From the NCBI GenBank assembly GCA_963669155.1, contig OZ022588.1, forward strand, positions 3,225,228 to 3,289,227: 64,000 nucleotides of DNA. Direction: 5' to 3'. Within the stretch, counting starts at the first letter, position 1. Each line of letters begins with the position of its first letter. Below, one piece after another: positions 10,212 through 19,838 of the stretch. Below the pieces are notes generated by a model, which made no database searches, had not been told where the DNA came from, and was given only the letters and a program-made list of their open reading frames with translations. The stretch is from Arbacia lixula (lineage: Eukaryota; Echinodermata; Echinoidea; Arbacioida; Arbaciidae). Made by a program: the position numbers and the translations under genes.

Positions 10212-10640
10212 CGGGGGGGGGTAGGGATACTTGAGGGCTCTTTTGAAAAAGATCTAGGCGAAACACATGGCCGTCACCAGGGAGAGTGCGGAGGGTGAGA
10301 ACGCACCACCCTCCAGACCACAATTTTTTTAAAAAATTTTTAGAAGGGAACTTTTTTTTTTTTTTGGGGGGGGGGGGGACGTCGCCGAGGGGGGGGGGGG
10401 GGGGGGCTATAGGTCTTTTAGATGGGCGAGCACTGCCTCACATCAGAATTGGTAATGTTTGTGTCTTTTCCCCCCAAACGCACCCCCCTTGAAAAAAGCT
10501 GGTGACGGCACTGTATAGGGTGACCATGCTGCCTGACCAGACTCTAAGATGGGTCTGACAAGACCCTTAAACAAAAACAACATCGTAGCAGCATCACGAT
10601 TCACAAACGTCCTTCTTACGCTACCTAAAACCAGGGACGT
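9541..10640 (-). mobile_element. 3' tail of a CR1/L2-like LINE, interrupted by a MITE
   Basis: Minus-strand translation from about 10640 to 10518 gives SVRRTFVNRDAATM, FKGLVRPILESG and QAAWSPY. The frame resumes at 10096 with RIGEPRKLESVQRRATKI, then LTYRERLTKLKLPTLAHRRR and VDLWNSLPDCVVSATS, and ends at 9719. This is the usual C-terminus of CR1/L2-group reverse transcriptases. The 3' end carries an AAAGT-type short tandem tail (9541-9563). It is 5'-truncated. The frame is open on both sides of the inserted MITE (10097-10513). Confidence 0.88.
10097..10513. mobile_element. MITE inserted in the LINE tail, TATA target-site duplication
   Basis: The ends GGCTGTCGCCAG and CTGGTGACGGCACTG are imperfect inverted repeats. 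TATA occurs on both sides (10093-10096 and 10514-10517), and removing the element plus one TATA restores the LINE frame across ...WSPY|RIGEP.... The interior holds GGTGCGAACGCACC palindromes, an A-rich tract and long G-runs (10361-10406). Confidence 0.85.
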
Positions 10641-11452
10641 GATATGGAAGGATATGAATCAACTTTCTTTCTTTGAACCCATGTGCCAAGCCGCTGAAAA
10701 GTTATGGTGTTCTCAACAGGTGCTGTTCAGGTGTTTGAACAATTATGAACATGATTGTGTGGCAACGGCTTCTCAGAGAGAACAAAAGAAATGTACAGTC
10801 TCATTTCGCTTGTCCCGTTCTGTTAATGGAATTAATACTTCCATGAGCACAACAGGTATCAGCAAACACAGATAAACAAGTTTTTCAAGTAAAAATATCT
10901 CTGCTTCACGCAAACACACACAAACGCCGTTAATGATAATACACAGCTTAATATATCATCTTTAGAGTGGTTGAATCCCCCAAATGCACAAGATGTCGGA
11001 AAGTGAAGAAATTGGTCAATTTTGTAAGCAATACAAATAGCTTATATGTCCGTTTTTTAATGATTCCTCAATACTTTTCGAAACAAAAGCAGAGTATTAA
11101 GATCCGTCATTATCTGCCGTTAACTTCCTTATAGTTTGCAAACGAATTTGTCAAAAACAAAACGTCTACAGACAAATGGGAAATTAAAGAAATTTCTTTT
11201 CAAGTTGACATCAGCTAAATGTCGGCTCGGCACATGGAACATCAAAGCATTGTCATGATTATGGAATTCTTTTGACATTCATGAGCACGCTTTAGAACCC
11301 ATACAGATGTGTGAATGTACTATTATGCTCGAGTTTCTACTCCTTCCTAACACCTCCCTGCTAAAACTCTGTTAGCTTTCAAGCTTGCTTGGGAGACTTG
11401 ATTTTTTAAAGACAGTTTTGAGTCTACTGAAATTCCTGGATATTTTTCAACA
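10641..11452. other. Intergenic DNA, no gene recognised
   Basis: AT-rich sequence without a convincing exon or repeat. An ORF at 10549-10875 partly overlaps the LINE on the other strand and has no recognisable domain. Confidence 0.5.
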
Positions 11453-11697
11453 GGGCCGTCGCCAGGGGGGGTGCGGTGGGTGCGAACGCACCCCCCTTCA
11501 GAACCAAAAAAAAACAAAATTAAATTTAAAAAAAAAAAATTTAAAAAAAAAAAAAAAAAAACCGGAGGGGGGTAGGGATACTTAAGGGCTCTTTTGAAAA
11601 AGATCTAGGCGAAATACATGGCCGTCACCAGGGAGAGTGCGGAGGGTGAGAACGCACCACCCTCCAGACCACAATTTTTTAATTTTTTTTTTTTTTT
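11453..11697. mobile_element. Second copy of the GCCGTCGCCAGGG MITE, partial
   Basis: GGCCGTCGCCAGGGGGGG and GGGATACTTAAGGGCTC then GGCCGTCACCAGGGAGAG match the interior of the copy at 10097-10513. The right terminus is missing and the sequence ends in a T-run. A-rich and G-rich tracts are polymorphic in length between copies. Confidence 0.75.
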
Positions 11698-12454
11698 GAA
11701 GATGCGTGCCGACTCAATCAAGTTGTTATCGAGAGTGAGGAACAAAGACTGGAGAGCGCTGGTGGCCAGTGCGAATCAGCGTGATGGTGAACAAAGAACG
11801 GTGTTGTTCACGTGGTATCGATGCGCGGTTGGTTGAACAACATGAATGGATGGTTTGTAATGGAAAAAGGACTAGGGGCAAAATACATGGATGGCAAATC
11901 TGAGAGAGCTAGTAGTTAACGAACAAAGAAAGAGTGGCTGTATAGAGTCACTACACAGGTATTGAGGTAAGCTAGCTTTTGTCGTTTTTAAGCACCATTT
12001 AAAAAAGTTAGATTCTAGGCTTGGTAAGCCTACCAAAAGTAACCCGACTCAGGACACACACACCACGCACTACAAAATATATAGATATGAATGAACTTGA
12101 AGTTGAACTAAAATCGGTAAGGCTGACTAGGCAACCCTACCAAACAAAAAAATGCTGTGACTAGAACAAAAAAACGTGGCTCGATCACCTAGCCGCTGCG
12201 AGCACCTTCCTCTCACGCATCGGGGAGCGCATTCAACAGTACAATGCCTAACGCGAGGCCTTCTTAGCTCACAACAAACCAGCAAAATCTACCCCCAAAT
12301 CAAACAATTAACTCCCTACAAATACAGCGAACACTTTAACTGCTCGCAGCGCCAATGAAGCGGTTCGTCTATAGATCTATTGTATTGGTGCTACGAAACG
12401 CTTGAGCGGACCGAGAGACTAAGCACAGAGGAGCACAAAATGAGCTTTTCTTAC
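11698..12454. other. Intergenic DNA, no gene recognised
   Basis: No exon with a recognisable product. Short ORFs here lack domains. CpG is more frequent around 12170-12420 than in flanking DNA, in line with the putative promoter just to the right. Confidence 0.4.
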
Positions 12455-12508
12455 CTTGTTTCGGTGCAGTATCTTGTTCTGGTCTCATAGTCGGTCTGCC
12501 TTCTTCAG
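12455..12508 (-). other. Putative non-coding first exon (possibly GPCPD1 5' UTR)
   Basis: On the minus strand a strong donor, AAACAAG|GTAAGA, ends at 12455 and a TATA box lies 80-87 nt upstream. Transcription is expected to start about 25-30 nt past the box, near 12508. GPCPD1 has a possible acceptor 5 nt before its ATG, so this exon could splice there over an intron of about 3.6 kb. It could equally belong to a non-coding RNA. Confidence 0.35.
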
Positions 12509-12534
12509 TCCGGAGCATAAGCTAGCTAGTAGGG

Positions 12535-12542
12535 CTTATATA
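12535..12542 (-). promoter_or_regulatory. TATA box candidate (TATATAAG)
   Basis: The minus strand reads GGATATATAAGCCC. It sits at a sensible distance upstream of the putative exon whose donor is at 12455. Function is inferred only. Confidence 0.35.
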
Positions 12543-12777
12543 TCCAGTAACGTATCGAGATCTAAGTTATGGGGTGTAAGTTACAAAGTCTTAGTCTTAC
12601 GTTAGATATAGAGTATCAGCAGTTGTCGTTGACTAACTGTCTATCCGTGTCTTTCTGAGCTGAGTGAATACGTGTATAAAGATCAAAGATGTTAGAGCGC
12701 CGCGTAGCGTGCATGCTGATCGACCGTGCACGTAGACGGTAGCATGCATAGACGACTTTTTCCACCGAATGTAGCCT

Positions 12778-12852
12778 AGCTTACAGGCTGTTGGGCATTT
12801 TCAATTAATTGCAATATTCTGTAAATGGGTCTGGCTGCAGTAGACTAATCAT
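12778..12852. repeat. Family E short repeat (AGCCTNG...CAGGCTGTTGG)
   Basis: GTAGCCTAGCTTACAGGCTG then GGGTCTGGCTGCAGTAGAC. The same pair of motifs about 50 bp apart recurs at 32990-33060 and 45312-45402 (inverted), 46090-46255, 48552-48700, 52695-52790 and 61948-62035. Confidence 0.65.
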
Positions 12853-13535
12853 TTTCAATTCCTTCTCCGGCTCGAAGGAGAATAGAGGAGAATAAAATAG
12901 TGACTGATCGTGTAAGTACAAGTTTGAATTTAAGTTTGAATTAATAATGTCCAAACGCCTTGAAGCCAGGCAATACATGGCACAGCTGTTCTTCTGCTGT
13001 CATCGCGAATAAAAATTCACGATCCTTGGTTTGTTAGATTTCAACTTACACGTATTTTGAGATGATTGATCTTTCAAATGATCCTGAAATGTAACAAGAA
13101 ATGGAACATATTATGACATTAGAGCAGTTCTGCAATCTTCACCACTTCACCCTCAACATCCCACATAGGACATTAAATCAACTGAACATTCTTCACCATA
13201 AAAATAAAGAAAAGGAATATAAACAGCTCATGTGTAACAATTTGAACATAAATTTTTAATTAGAATAATATCATAGTTTTCCCACTCTTGAGACTCTGCT
13301 TGCTACAGTGTAACAAATACATTAATTGATATGCAACAAGTTTCCTTCATTATCAGGCAGGGGGGGGGGGGGCTTTTATTATCCATACATTCATCCTCCT
13401 GATCAACTCTTTCAAGACCTCTTTATGTGCCATCGAGACATTTTTTAAGTAATGTGCATAAACCCATAGACCAGCCATTTGTCAGGTACCCTAAAGGTTA
13501 AGTATCCAAACAGCATTAGTCCTGCAACAAGACTT

Positions 13536-13591
13536 ACACAGCAGCTCAAAGGAATTGGCATTGGTGCCAATTCCTTTGAGCTGTAGTGTAC
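13536..13591. mobile_element. Minimal family D hairpin (ends only)
   Basis: A 56-bp palindrome made of TACACAGCAGCTCAAAGG plus AATTGGCATTGGTGCCAATT plus CCTTTGAGCTGTAGTGTA. It consists of the two terminal repeats of family D joined directly, with about 190 bp of interior missing. Confidence 0.88.
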
Positions 13592-13853
13592 ATAAGCTAA
13601 TGCTTATTAGAGTGAGACTGCTGATGTTACACATACTGATGCCAATGAGTAATATTTGTTAAGACACAAATGTTTTAGGTAACAATGCTTCCTTAGAGTC
13701 TTCCACCCTTCAAAATAATGCATTTTCATAATAATTTTCATAACAATTTCATAATAACATTTTGGAAAGGAATACTCATACTGTTTTATTTCACATACAT
13801 TTGTATCAGCATTGCATTGCATATTGTGAACAAAAGGGGAAATCTAACATTCA

Positions 13854-14226
13854 TTAAAGGGAGTATCCTGTACTGGAAAGACAAAAAGGCCTTCAAAAGG
13901 TAATCGTTAGCAATCTTCTTGCCAATGGTCTTAAATTCATGTATTGTCCATTTTAGAAACTTGCTGAAAGTTATTTGTCATAAAACTATCCACATTTGGA
14001 GTAATTAGTGATTTAATCACAAATCCTCAAATTGTTCGTGTCGAACATTTTGAGGATTTGTGATTAAATCACTAATTATTCCAAATGTGGATCATATGAG
14101 AGCAAATAACTTTCAGCAAGTTTCTAAAATGGACAATACATGAATTTTAGACCATTGGTAAGAAGATTGCTCACAATCACCTTTTGAAGGTCTTTTTGTC
14201 TGCCCAGTACAGTATACTCCCTTTAA
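13854..14226. mobile_element. Foldback MITE family B, full copy
   Basis: Bounded by TTAA at 13854 and 14223, with ends AAAGGGAGTATCCTGTACTG and CAGTACAGTATACTCCCTTT. The two arms of about 180 bp are inverted copies meeting at CAAATTGTTCGTGTCGAACA. TTAA on both sides fits a TTAA target site. Confidence 0.9.
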
Positions 14227-14389
14227 CAGAGTTTGACAGAAGACCAAAGATAGAGGAATCAGAGATTCCTGCGATAGACAACATCTTTTATGTGACAGCT
14301 CTTACAGGTGATGAACATTTTTATTTTGGCGCTCTAGACAGAAATTAATTCCAATCAAGTCACCACATCACCTGGCGGGTGTTGCGCAT

Positions 14390-14659
14390 GGCAGGTAGAG
14401 GTAGTCATTGCAATGTTTAATTTGTGCATAAATTCTGCTTATTATCCTGCTAATATCTACCTTTGATGATGTCACAGGGGGAATCTAGAGTTGGAGGATA
14501 TTTTGGAGGTGGGGCTTATCAGTGCTGAGAAAAAATAAAGAAAAATTATTTTAAAATATAGGACACATATTTCCATTGAACAGTTAGTGATTTTGTTATG
14601 TATATATTATGTTGCATCAACAGAAATCAACATATATTTTGATGACAGGGGACCTTTAA
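14390..14659. mobile_element. Foldback family A, right half only
   Basis: Matches the right arm of 6383-7056 and 50786-51418, including GGTAGTCATTGCAATGT, GGTGGGGCTTATCAGTGC and the end GACAGGGGACCTTTAA. The left arm is absent. Confidence 0.85.
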
Positions 14660-14802
14660 ACCTTAAAGAGACTGGTGGTCTTTATGGACATGTGTAAAAT
14701 GCAGGCAAACTGCTCTGAATCAATTTTTGTTAACTGATTCTTACAGAGAGTAGGTGTCTAAAGACAGGTTTTACTGTATAACTAGCATTTGAAAAAGGGA
14801 AG

Positions 14803-15300
14803 TTAAAGGGATAGTTCACCCTGAAGATAAGTTGGTTTCAATAAAAGCAGAAACATGGAAGAAACACATTAGTGAAGGTTTGACGAAAATCCATCAAAGG
14901 ATAGGAAAGTTATCATGTTTTGAAATACCAATTTTGTGATGTCACATGCAGGTGCTCTCCTATATGTTATGTGCAATATATTTCCATAAATTGCTCTTTT
15001 TCTGTTTTTGACATAGGATTGATTTGTTTTCACACAGGGACTTGTGTAAGTCTAACTTTCTAATGATGTATCCAATGCACAGGTAAAAGGATACATATTT
15101 GTTTTTAGAAAATGCACATTTTCAAAATACTCTCATTGTACAAAACATATGGGAGGGCACCTCGCATGTGACGTCACAAAAAACTTTCAAAGATCATTAC
15201 TTTCTTATCCTTTGACGGATTTTCATCAAACCTCCAGTAGTATGTTTCTTCCATGTGCCTGCTTTTATTGAAACTGACTTAATTTCAGGCTGAACTATCC
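14803..15300. mobile_element. Foldback MITE family C, nearly full copy
   Basis: Begins TTAAAGGGATAGTTCACC and would end GGTGAACTATCCCTTTAA. Here the right terminus stops at GAACTATCC, where the perfect inverted duplication starts. Inner inverted arms include GGTTTGACGAAAATCCATC and its complement. Confidence 0.88.
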
Positions 15301-15595
15301 ATCTGAGTTACGTTTTGGCTGTATTGTTTGCGTTGTAGCCTTCTTACTTATTTAGGACAAGAATATATTGTAGTACTTTCATGATCACTGTTCATGACTC
15401 AAATGAAAGTATGAGAATGGGAAACGATGTTCGCAAATCGATGAGCCTGAGGCTTTCCTGACTAAAGGTGATATCATTCTCATACTTTCATTTGAGTCAT
15501 GAACAGTGATCATGAAAGTACTACAATATATTCTTGTCCTAAATAAGTAAGAAGGCTACAACGCAAACAATACAGCCAAAACGTAACTCAGATGG
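15299..15595. repeat. Perfect 121-bp inverted duplication with 55-bp spacer
   Basis: Left arm 15299-15419 and right arm 15475-15595 are exact reverse complements over 121 bp, from CCATCTGAGTTACG to GTATGAGAATG. The spacer is 15420-15474. The left arm starts with the last two retained bases of the family C element, and those bases are also present in the right arm. No coding potential is evident. Confidence 0.95.
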
Positions 15596-16312
15596 GAATC
15601 TCCTTTCATCAAATTTTACGTCATTTCTATAATATATGTGTACTTGTAATAGAGGAAGAATCACAGGCTTAGAAAACATCACAACTGTCTATCAAGATCG
15701 GTTACATAATACATATATCTGCCTAGTGCACTTGATATACTAAAAGCTTTCTTTCAAATATTAAGTGTACTCAAATATGAATTCTGATATTCTCTAAAAA
15801 CTGCTCATCCTCAGAAATTGGTATGTAGCTACAGGTTACATTCTATATTTTTGCTCAAACATATTTGTGAAAAAAAAAATCATCATCGTGGAAGCTCAGA
15901 GGAATCCTCTGCAGAGCTCACTTGACAAATAACGCAATAAACTCAAGGGCATGAAACATGACCCTTACAATACCCTTTTCACATCTTACATACACTACCA
16001 AAAAAGCATTTGGCACAAATGACCTTGATTAAATGAATCAATCAAAATGCTGGTACTGTGTGTAAAGTGAATGGCTTCACCCATTCCAGTATACACTGTA
16101 CATGTCGCTTGATTTAGTTGAACATTGGAACAATATGCTTAAAAACTGCAGTACCTGTACAGTATACTGTAGTGAATTTACAGTCTAAAAATGGGTACAT
16201 GAACAAGAAGCACATTGAAATATCAGTTTAAAACAGTGTGGTGTAGCCTTTTGTGGGTTTAAAATATAGAGTTGTGAAATACCACAGGGTATAAGCAACT
16301 AGTTTTAAGACC
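15596..16312. other. Intergenic DNA, no gene recognised
   Basis: AT-rich, with scattered GTACAGTATACTG-like strings near 16150-16175. No exon or clear element was found. Confidence 0.5.
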
Positions 16313-16774
16313 TTAAAGGGATAGTCCACCCTAAAATTAAATTGGTTTAATCAAAGCACATGAATTTGAAGGAAACAGAAGTGAAGGTTTGATGAACATC
16401 TGTCAAAGGATAAGAAAGTTAAGATTGTTTATTTTAAGTACACTAATCTTTTTTGAAATTTTTTTCTGAAAAAGACTTTCAAAAAAGGATCTATGCGCCA
16501 TTTTACCAGTGCATTTGATACATCAATAGAAACACACTTTTACACACACACCCATATGAGCAAAAATCATTCCTTCATCAAAAATTTTTAAAAGAGCAAT
16601 TTATAGAATCATACTGCACACAACATATGGGAGAGCATGTGATGTCACAAAACAACAATTTTAAAAGATTGTAACTTTCTGATTCTTTGAAGGATTAATC
16701 TTCATCAATATGTTTCTTTCGTGTTTCTTCTTTTATTAAAAGCAATTCAATTTCAGGGTGGACTATCCCTTTAA
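16313..16774. mobile_element. Foldback MITE family C, full copy
   Basis: TTAA at 16313-16316 and 16771-16774 bound TTAAAGGGATAGTCCACC...GGTGGACTATCCCTTTAA. Internal arms hold GAAGGTTTGATGAACATC and GGTGCTCT-like halves of the family. No ORF. Confidence 0.88.
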
Positions 16775-16910
16775 GTAGCCCTGCAGCATAATAAAGAGCG
16801 CTCACAAACAATGAGAAAGCCACTGTGAAAAAAAAAAACTCTTCAAAGGGTATAAAATGCATATTGTTTCATGACATCATGTTTGCCTCGTTATTGGTTG
16901 AAATGGCTTA

Positions 16911-17717
16911 ACAGGGAAACCCTGTTAAAATGAGGGGGATGGGACCCACACTTTTTCCTCGTTATAGCCGATTGCTCGCTATACCAGCACAGAAATAAAT
17001 GTATCTATAGGACTACACAAACAATAAAATTTTTAGCGCTAGGACTGAAGTATTTAAATGGCTTTGCAAGCATTCTAAACTCAATTCATTAGCTAAAAAT
17101 GCACTAAAATATCTAACAGCACAGTTGAAAAATGTAAATAAATGACACATCCAACGCCTCCCTTTATCGACAAATGAAGCAGCGGGGAGGCCCAGTTACC
17201 CGGCCACGCCTGCTGTCATGACCGCATTTAAGCAATGAGTAATGCGGCCGCGATCGTACACGCGTGGTGTCCCATACATGTGTTAAGAGGCTCTTGCCAT
17301 GTGCGTGCGTGACTGTTGATGTTTTGGCGCAGGAGCATGCAGTACCTAGAGCAGTACCGCACGCGCGTAATGTGGACATATGCATGTGTGGTGTGCTGCG
17401 TGTGTGGATTCTTGCACGGTGTGTGTGATCAGCATTTAACAGGGCAAAGAAAATTGCTTGTGCTGTTGTTGCGTTACTCTCGCTGAGCGGCGTGCCTAAA
17501 GCGAGTGCTCGTAGTAACAGAGTCAATTTCCTTTCTTTTTCTTTATTCTTGGGCTGGGAATTTGCCTCGCTATAGCAGAAATTTTGCTATAGCCGATCTC
17601 GTTATATGAAAACAGAATACACGGAGGTCTATGGAAGAAAAATCGGGACCCAAAAAATGTCCTCGTAATAGCAGGGTTCTCGCTATACCCGTGCTCGTTA
17701 TAATGGGGTTTCCCTGT
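16911..17717. mobile_element. pogo-like non-autonomous element (about 807 bp)
   Basis: The ends ACAGGGAAACCCTGTTA and TAATGGGGTTTCCCTGT are terminal inverted repeats. Subterminal CCTCGTTATAGCC and TTGCTATAGCCGATCTCG strings recur, as in pogo/Tigger-type elements with CAGGGAAACCCCGTTATAACGAG-like ends. A CpG-rich interior (17160-17500) carries only a short unrelated ORF and no transposase. Confidence 0.75.
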
Positions 17718-17982
17718 ATATATCAACATACATGTATGGAGGTCAAAATAAATAACACACAGTTTTAAAACACAATTCCATCAGCACTTTGAGCTTGCAG
17801 AGACCTAGAAAGATACTACCTGTACATAATCTCAAGTACTGTGCTTTCCCATACGTTGCTCACACAGAATTATCATGAAATCACATCCAACAACATATAT
17901 CGTACAGTCAGAAAAATAAGACTTCACTGAGAGAAGCAGCATGATTCAACTAGGGCAATTCGACTGCCACGCAGTCGATAAA

Positions 17983-19098
17983 TATGCCTCCGCCTCTTTG
18001 CTATTCTCAGAATATGTGTATGTTTGGTGGGCAATGTACCATTGCTCCAATGTGAAATGAAACATTCTGTTTTTTCAAGTTTAGCCAAGTTTGGCAATGT
18101 TCATTGACTTTTGACCACTTGGTTTGAATTGAATCATTAGTATTGGATTCAATGTGAAAAATATCTATTTGGGGGCAATTTTTAGCCAATTTTGGCAAAG
18201 TTCATTGACCTGTGATCCCTGACCTTTGAGAAATTTCACCAAAAATGTCATCATTCTAGTAGTGATCCATCTTTGCACCCTGTTTGGTTGGTACTGCTCC
18301 ATTGGATTTGGATATATTTTAAAAATTATCACTTTGGGGGCAATTTTTAGCTAATTTTTGGCAAAGTTCATTGACCTCTGACCCTCGAACTCTCAGGAGT
18401 TTTACCCAAACTTTCACCAGTCTACCTCCATGAAGTGATACATCTCTGTACCATGTCTGGTTAGAATTGCGCCATTGGATTTGGATTTGGATTCGGGTTT
18501 ATTGTGAAAAATATCAATTTTTGCAAAGTTCATTGACCTTTGACCTCTGACCTTCCAGCAATTTCACCAACAATGTCACCAGTCTACCCCCAAGTAGTGT
18601 CCATCGTTCCACTATGTTTGGTTGGAATTGCACCATTAGATTTGGATTTATTGTGAAAAATTTAAAGTTTGGGGCAATTTTTAGCCAATTTGGGCAAAGT
18701 TCATTGACCTTTGACCTCTGACCTTTCAGGAATTTTACCAAAAATTTCACCAGTCTATCCCCAAAGAGTGATCCATCTTTGTACTATGTTTAATGAGAAT
18801 TGCATCCTTGTTATTGGATTTATTGTGGAAAAGGTCATTTTGGGGCAATTTTTTACAAAGTTCATTGACCTTTGACCTTTGACCTAAATCAGATTTGACC
18901 CCAATTTTGCACACTTCATAAGTTTCATGCAATACATACATGTACCAAGTTTGAAGCAAATCTGCTGAACGGTTCTCAAGATATTGCCTAAACGGATTCG
19001 GGACGGACGGGACGGACGGACGGACGGACGGACGGACGGACGGACGGACGGACAACCCGAAAACATAATGCCTCCGGTAACTTCGTGGCGGAGGCATA
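17983..19098. mobile_element. Element bounded by TATGCCTCCGCC with internal tandem monomers
   Basis: Left end TATGCCTCCGCC (17983) and right end GGCGGAGGCATA (to 19098) are inverted repeats. Inside, about six monomers of roughly 165 bp each contain GCAAAGTTCATTGACCTYTG (near 18100, 18204, 18367, 18530, 18701, 18861). A GGAC tetranucleotide array lies at 19010-19053. A fragment with the same end is at 33998-34035. Confidence 0.85.
19010..19053. repeat. (GGAC)n microsatellite
   Basis: About ten near-perfect GGAC units inside the TATGCCTCCGCC element. In other genomes the same element type carries a similar GGAC/GTCC tract, so the tract is probably part of the element. Confidence 0.9.
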
Positions 19099-19305
19099 AA
19101 AACTGCATTTAGAAAAGGCAATCTGTGTTTAGATGTTCACTTTTTAGAAAAATAGTGTGATTCAAACTAAATATTGTATGTTCAGTCAAGTGGGTGACCC
19201 TTGACAAAAATGGAAGCATAAAGCCAACATATTGTGCTCTTGGACATATTAAATCTGATTTGTTAAAATCAAATGAATATTAGGTAAAGTTTATAAAGTT
19301 CAGTC

Positions 19306-19311
19306 TTTATT
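19306..19311 (-). terminator. NTMT1: Poly(A) signal AATAAA just after the NTMT1 stop
   Basis: The minus strand reads ACAAATAAAGACTG, placing AATAAA 15 nt past the TGA stop at 19326. If used, the 3' UTR would be only about 30-50 nt. More distal signals may exist, but the proximal one is canonical. Confidence 0.5.
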
Positions 19312-19325
19312 TGTAGTAATGTGAA

Positions 19326-19838
19326 TCACCTTAGCGCATACATTTTCACTTTGAACAATCCCAGGGGAAAATCCTTTTGCAGCTCCTCCTTAACAATCGT
19401 CATGCCAGCCAGTTTGAAGAGTTTCTTGAGCTGCGGAGCCGACCGCGTAACGCTGCTGTCCTGATCGTCGTAGATGACGCCCGCCTTTGCAATGTTCTCC
19501 TTCACACAGATGACTCCATTCTCCGTCAGCCCCGTCTTGCACCTCTTCAGAAAGTGGACGAAGTGTTCGTCGGTGAGGTGGCCGAGCACCCACTGGCACC
19601 AGATGACATCAAAGTGCTCCGGCTGGGGAGTGAACTCCTGCAGCCCGCGGCAGATCATGCGCTCCACCCGCTCTGCGTCCGCCCCGATGTAATTCCTGGC
19701 CTCGTCCAGGAACTTCTGCGTCTGCTCAACCATGACTACTTGCTGGAAGAGCGGGAGAAGCAGATGCTTGGTGATGCGACCGATGCCAGCCCCACAGTCC
19801 AGGGCACGCTGGGAAGAAACTCTCTCGGGCCATCCACA
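19326..19838 (-). CDS. NTMT1: NTMT1 coding exon 2 (methyltransferase core)
   Basis: 170 codons plus TGA, carrying all class I methyltransferase motifs. The 11 residues from the acceptor to ALDCGAG match the length of this region in human NTMT1, so no extra exon is needed. Confidence 0.95.
   Translation of the reverse strand, partial: CGWPERVSSQRALDCGAGIGRITKHLLLPLFQQVVMVEQTQKFLDEARNYIGADAERVERMICRGLQEFTPQPEHFDVIWCQWVLGHLTDEHFVHFLKRCKTGLTENGVICVKENIAKAGVIYDDQDSSVTRSAPQLKKLFKLAGMTIVKEELQKDFPLGLFKVKMYALR

Noticed and set aside
17164..17526. 120-codon minus-strand ORF rich in His and Arg
   Set aside because: It lies in the CpG-rich interior of the pogo-like element and shows no transposase or other domain.
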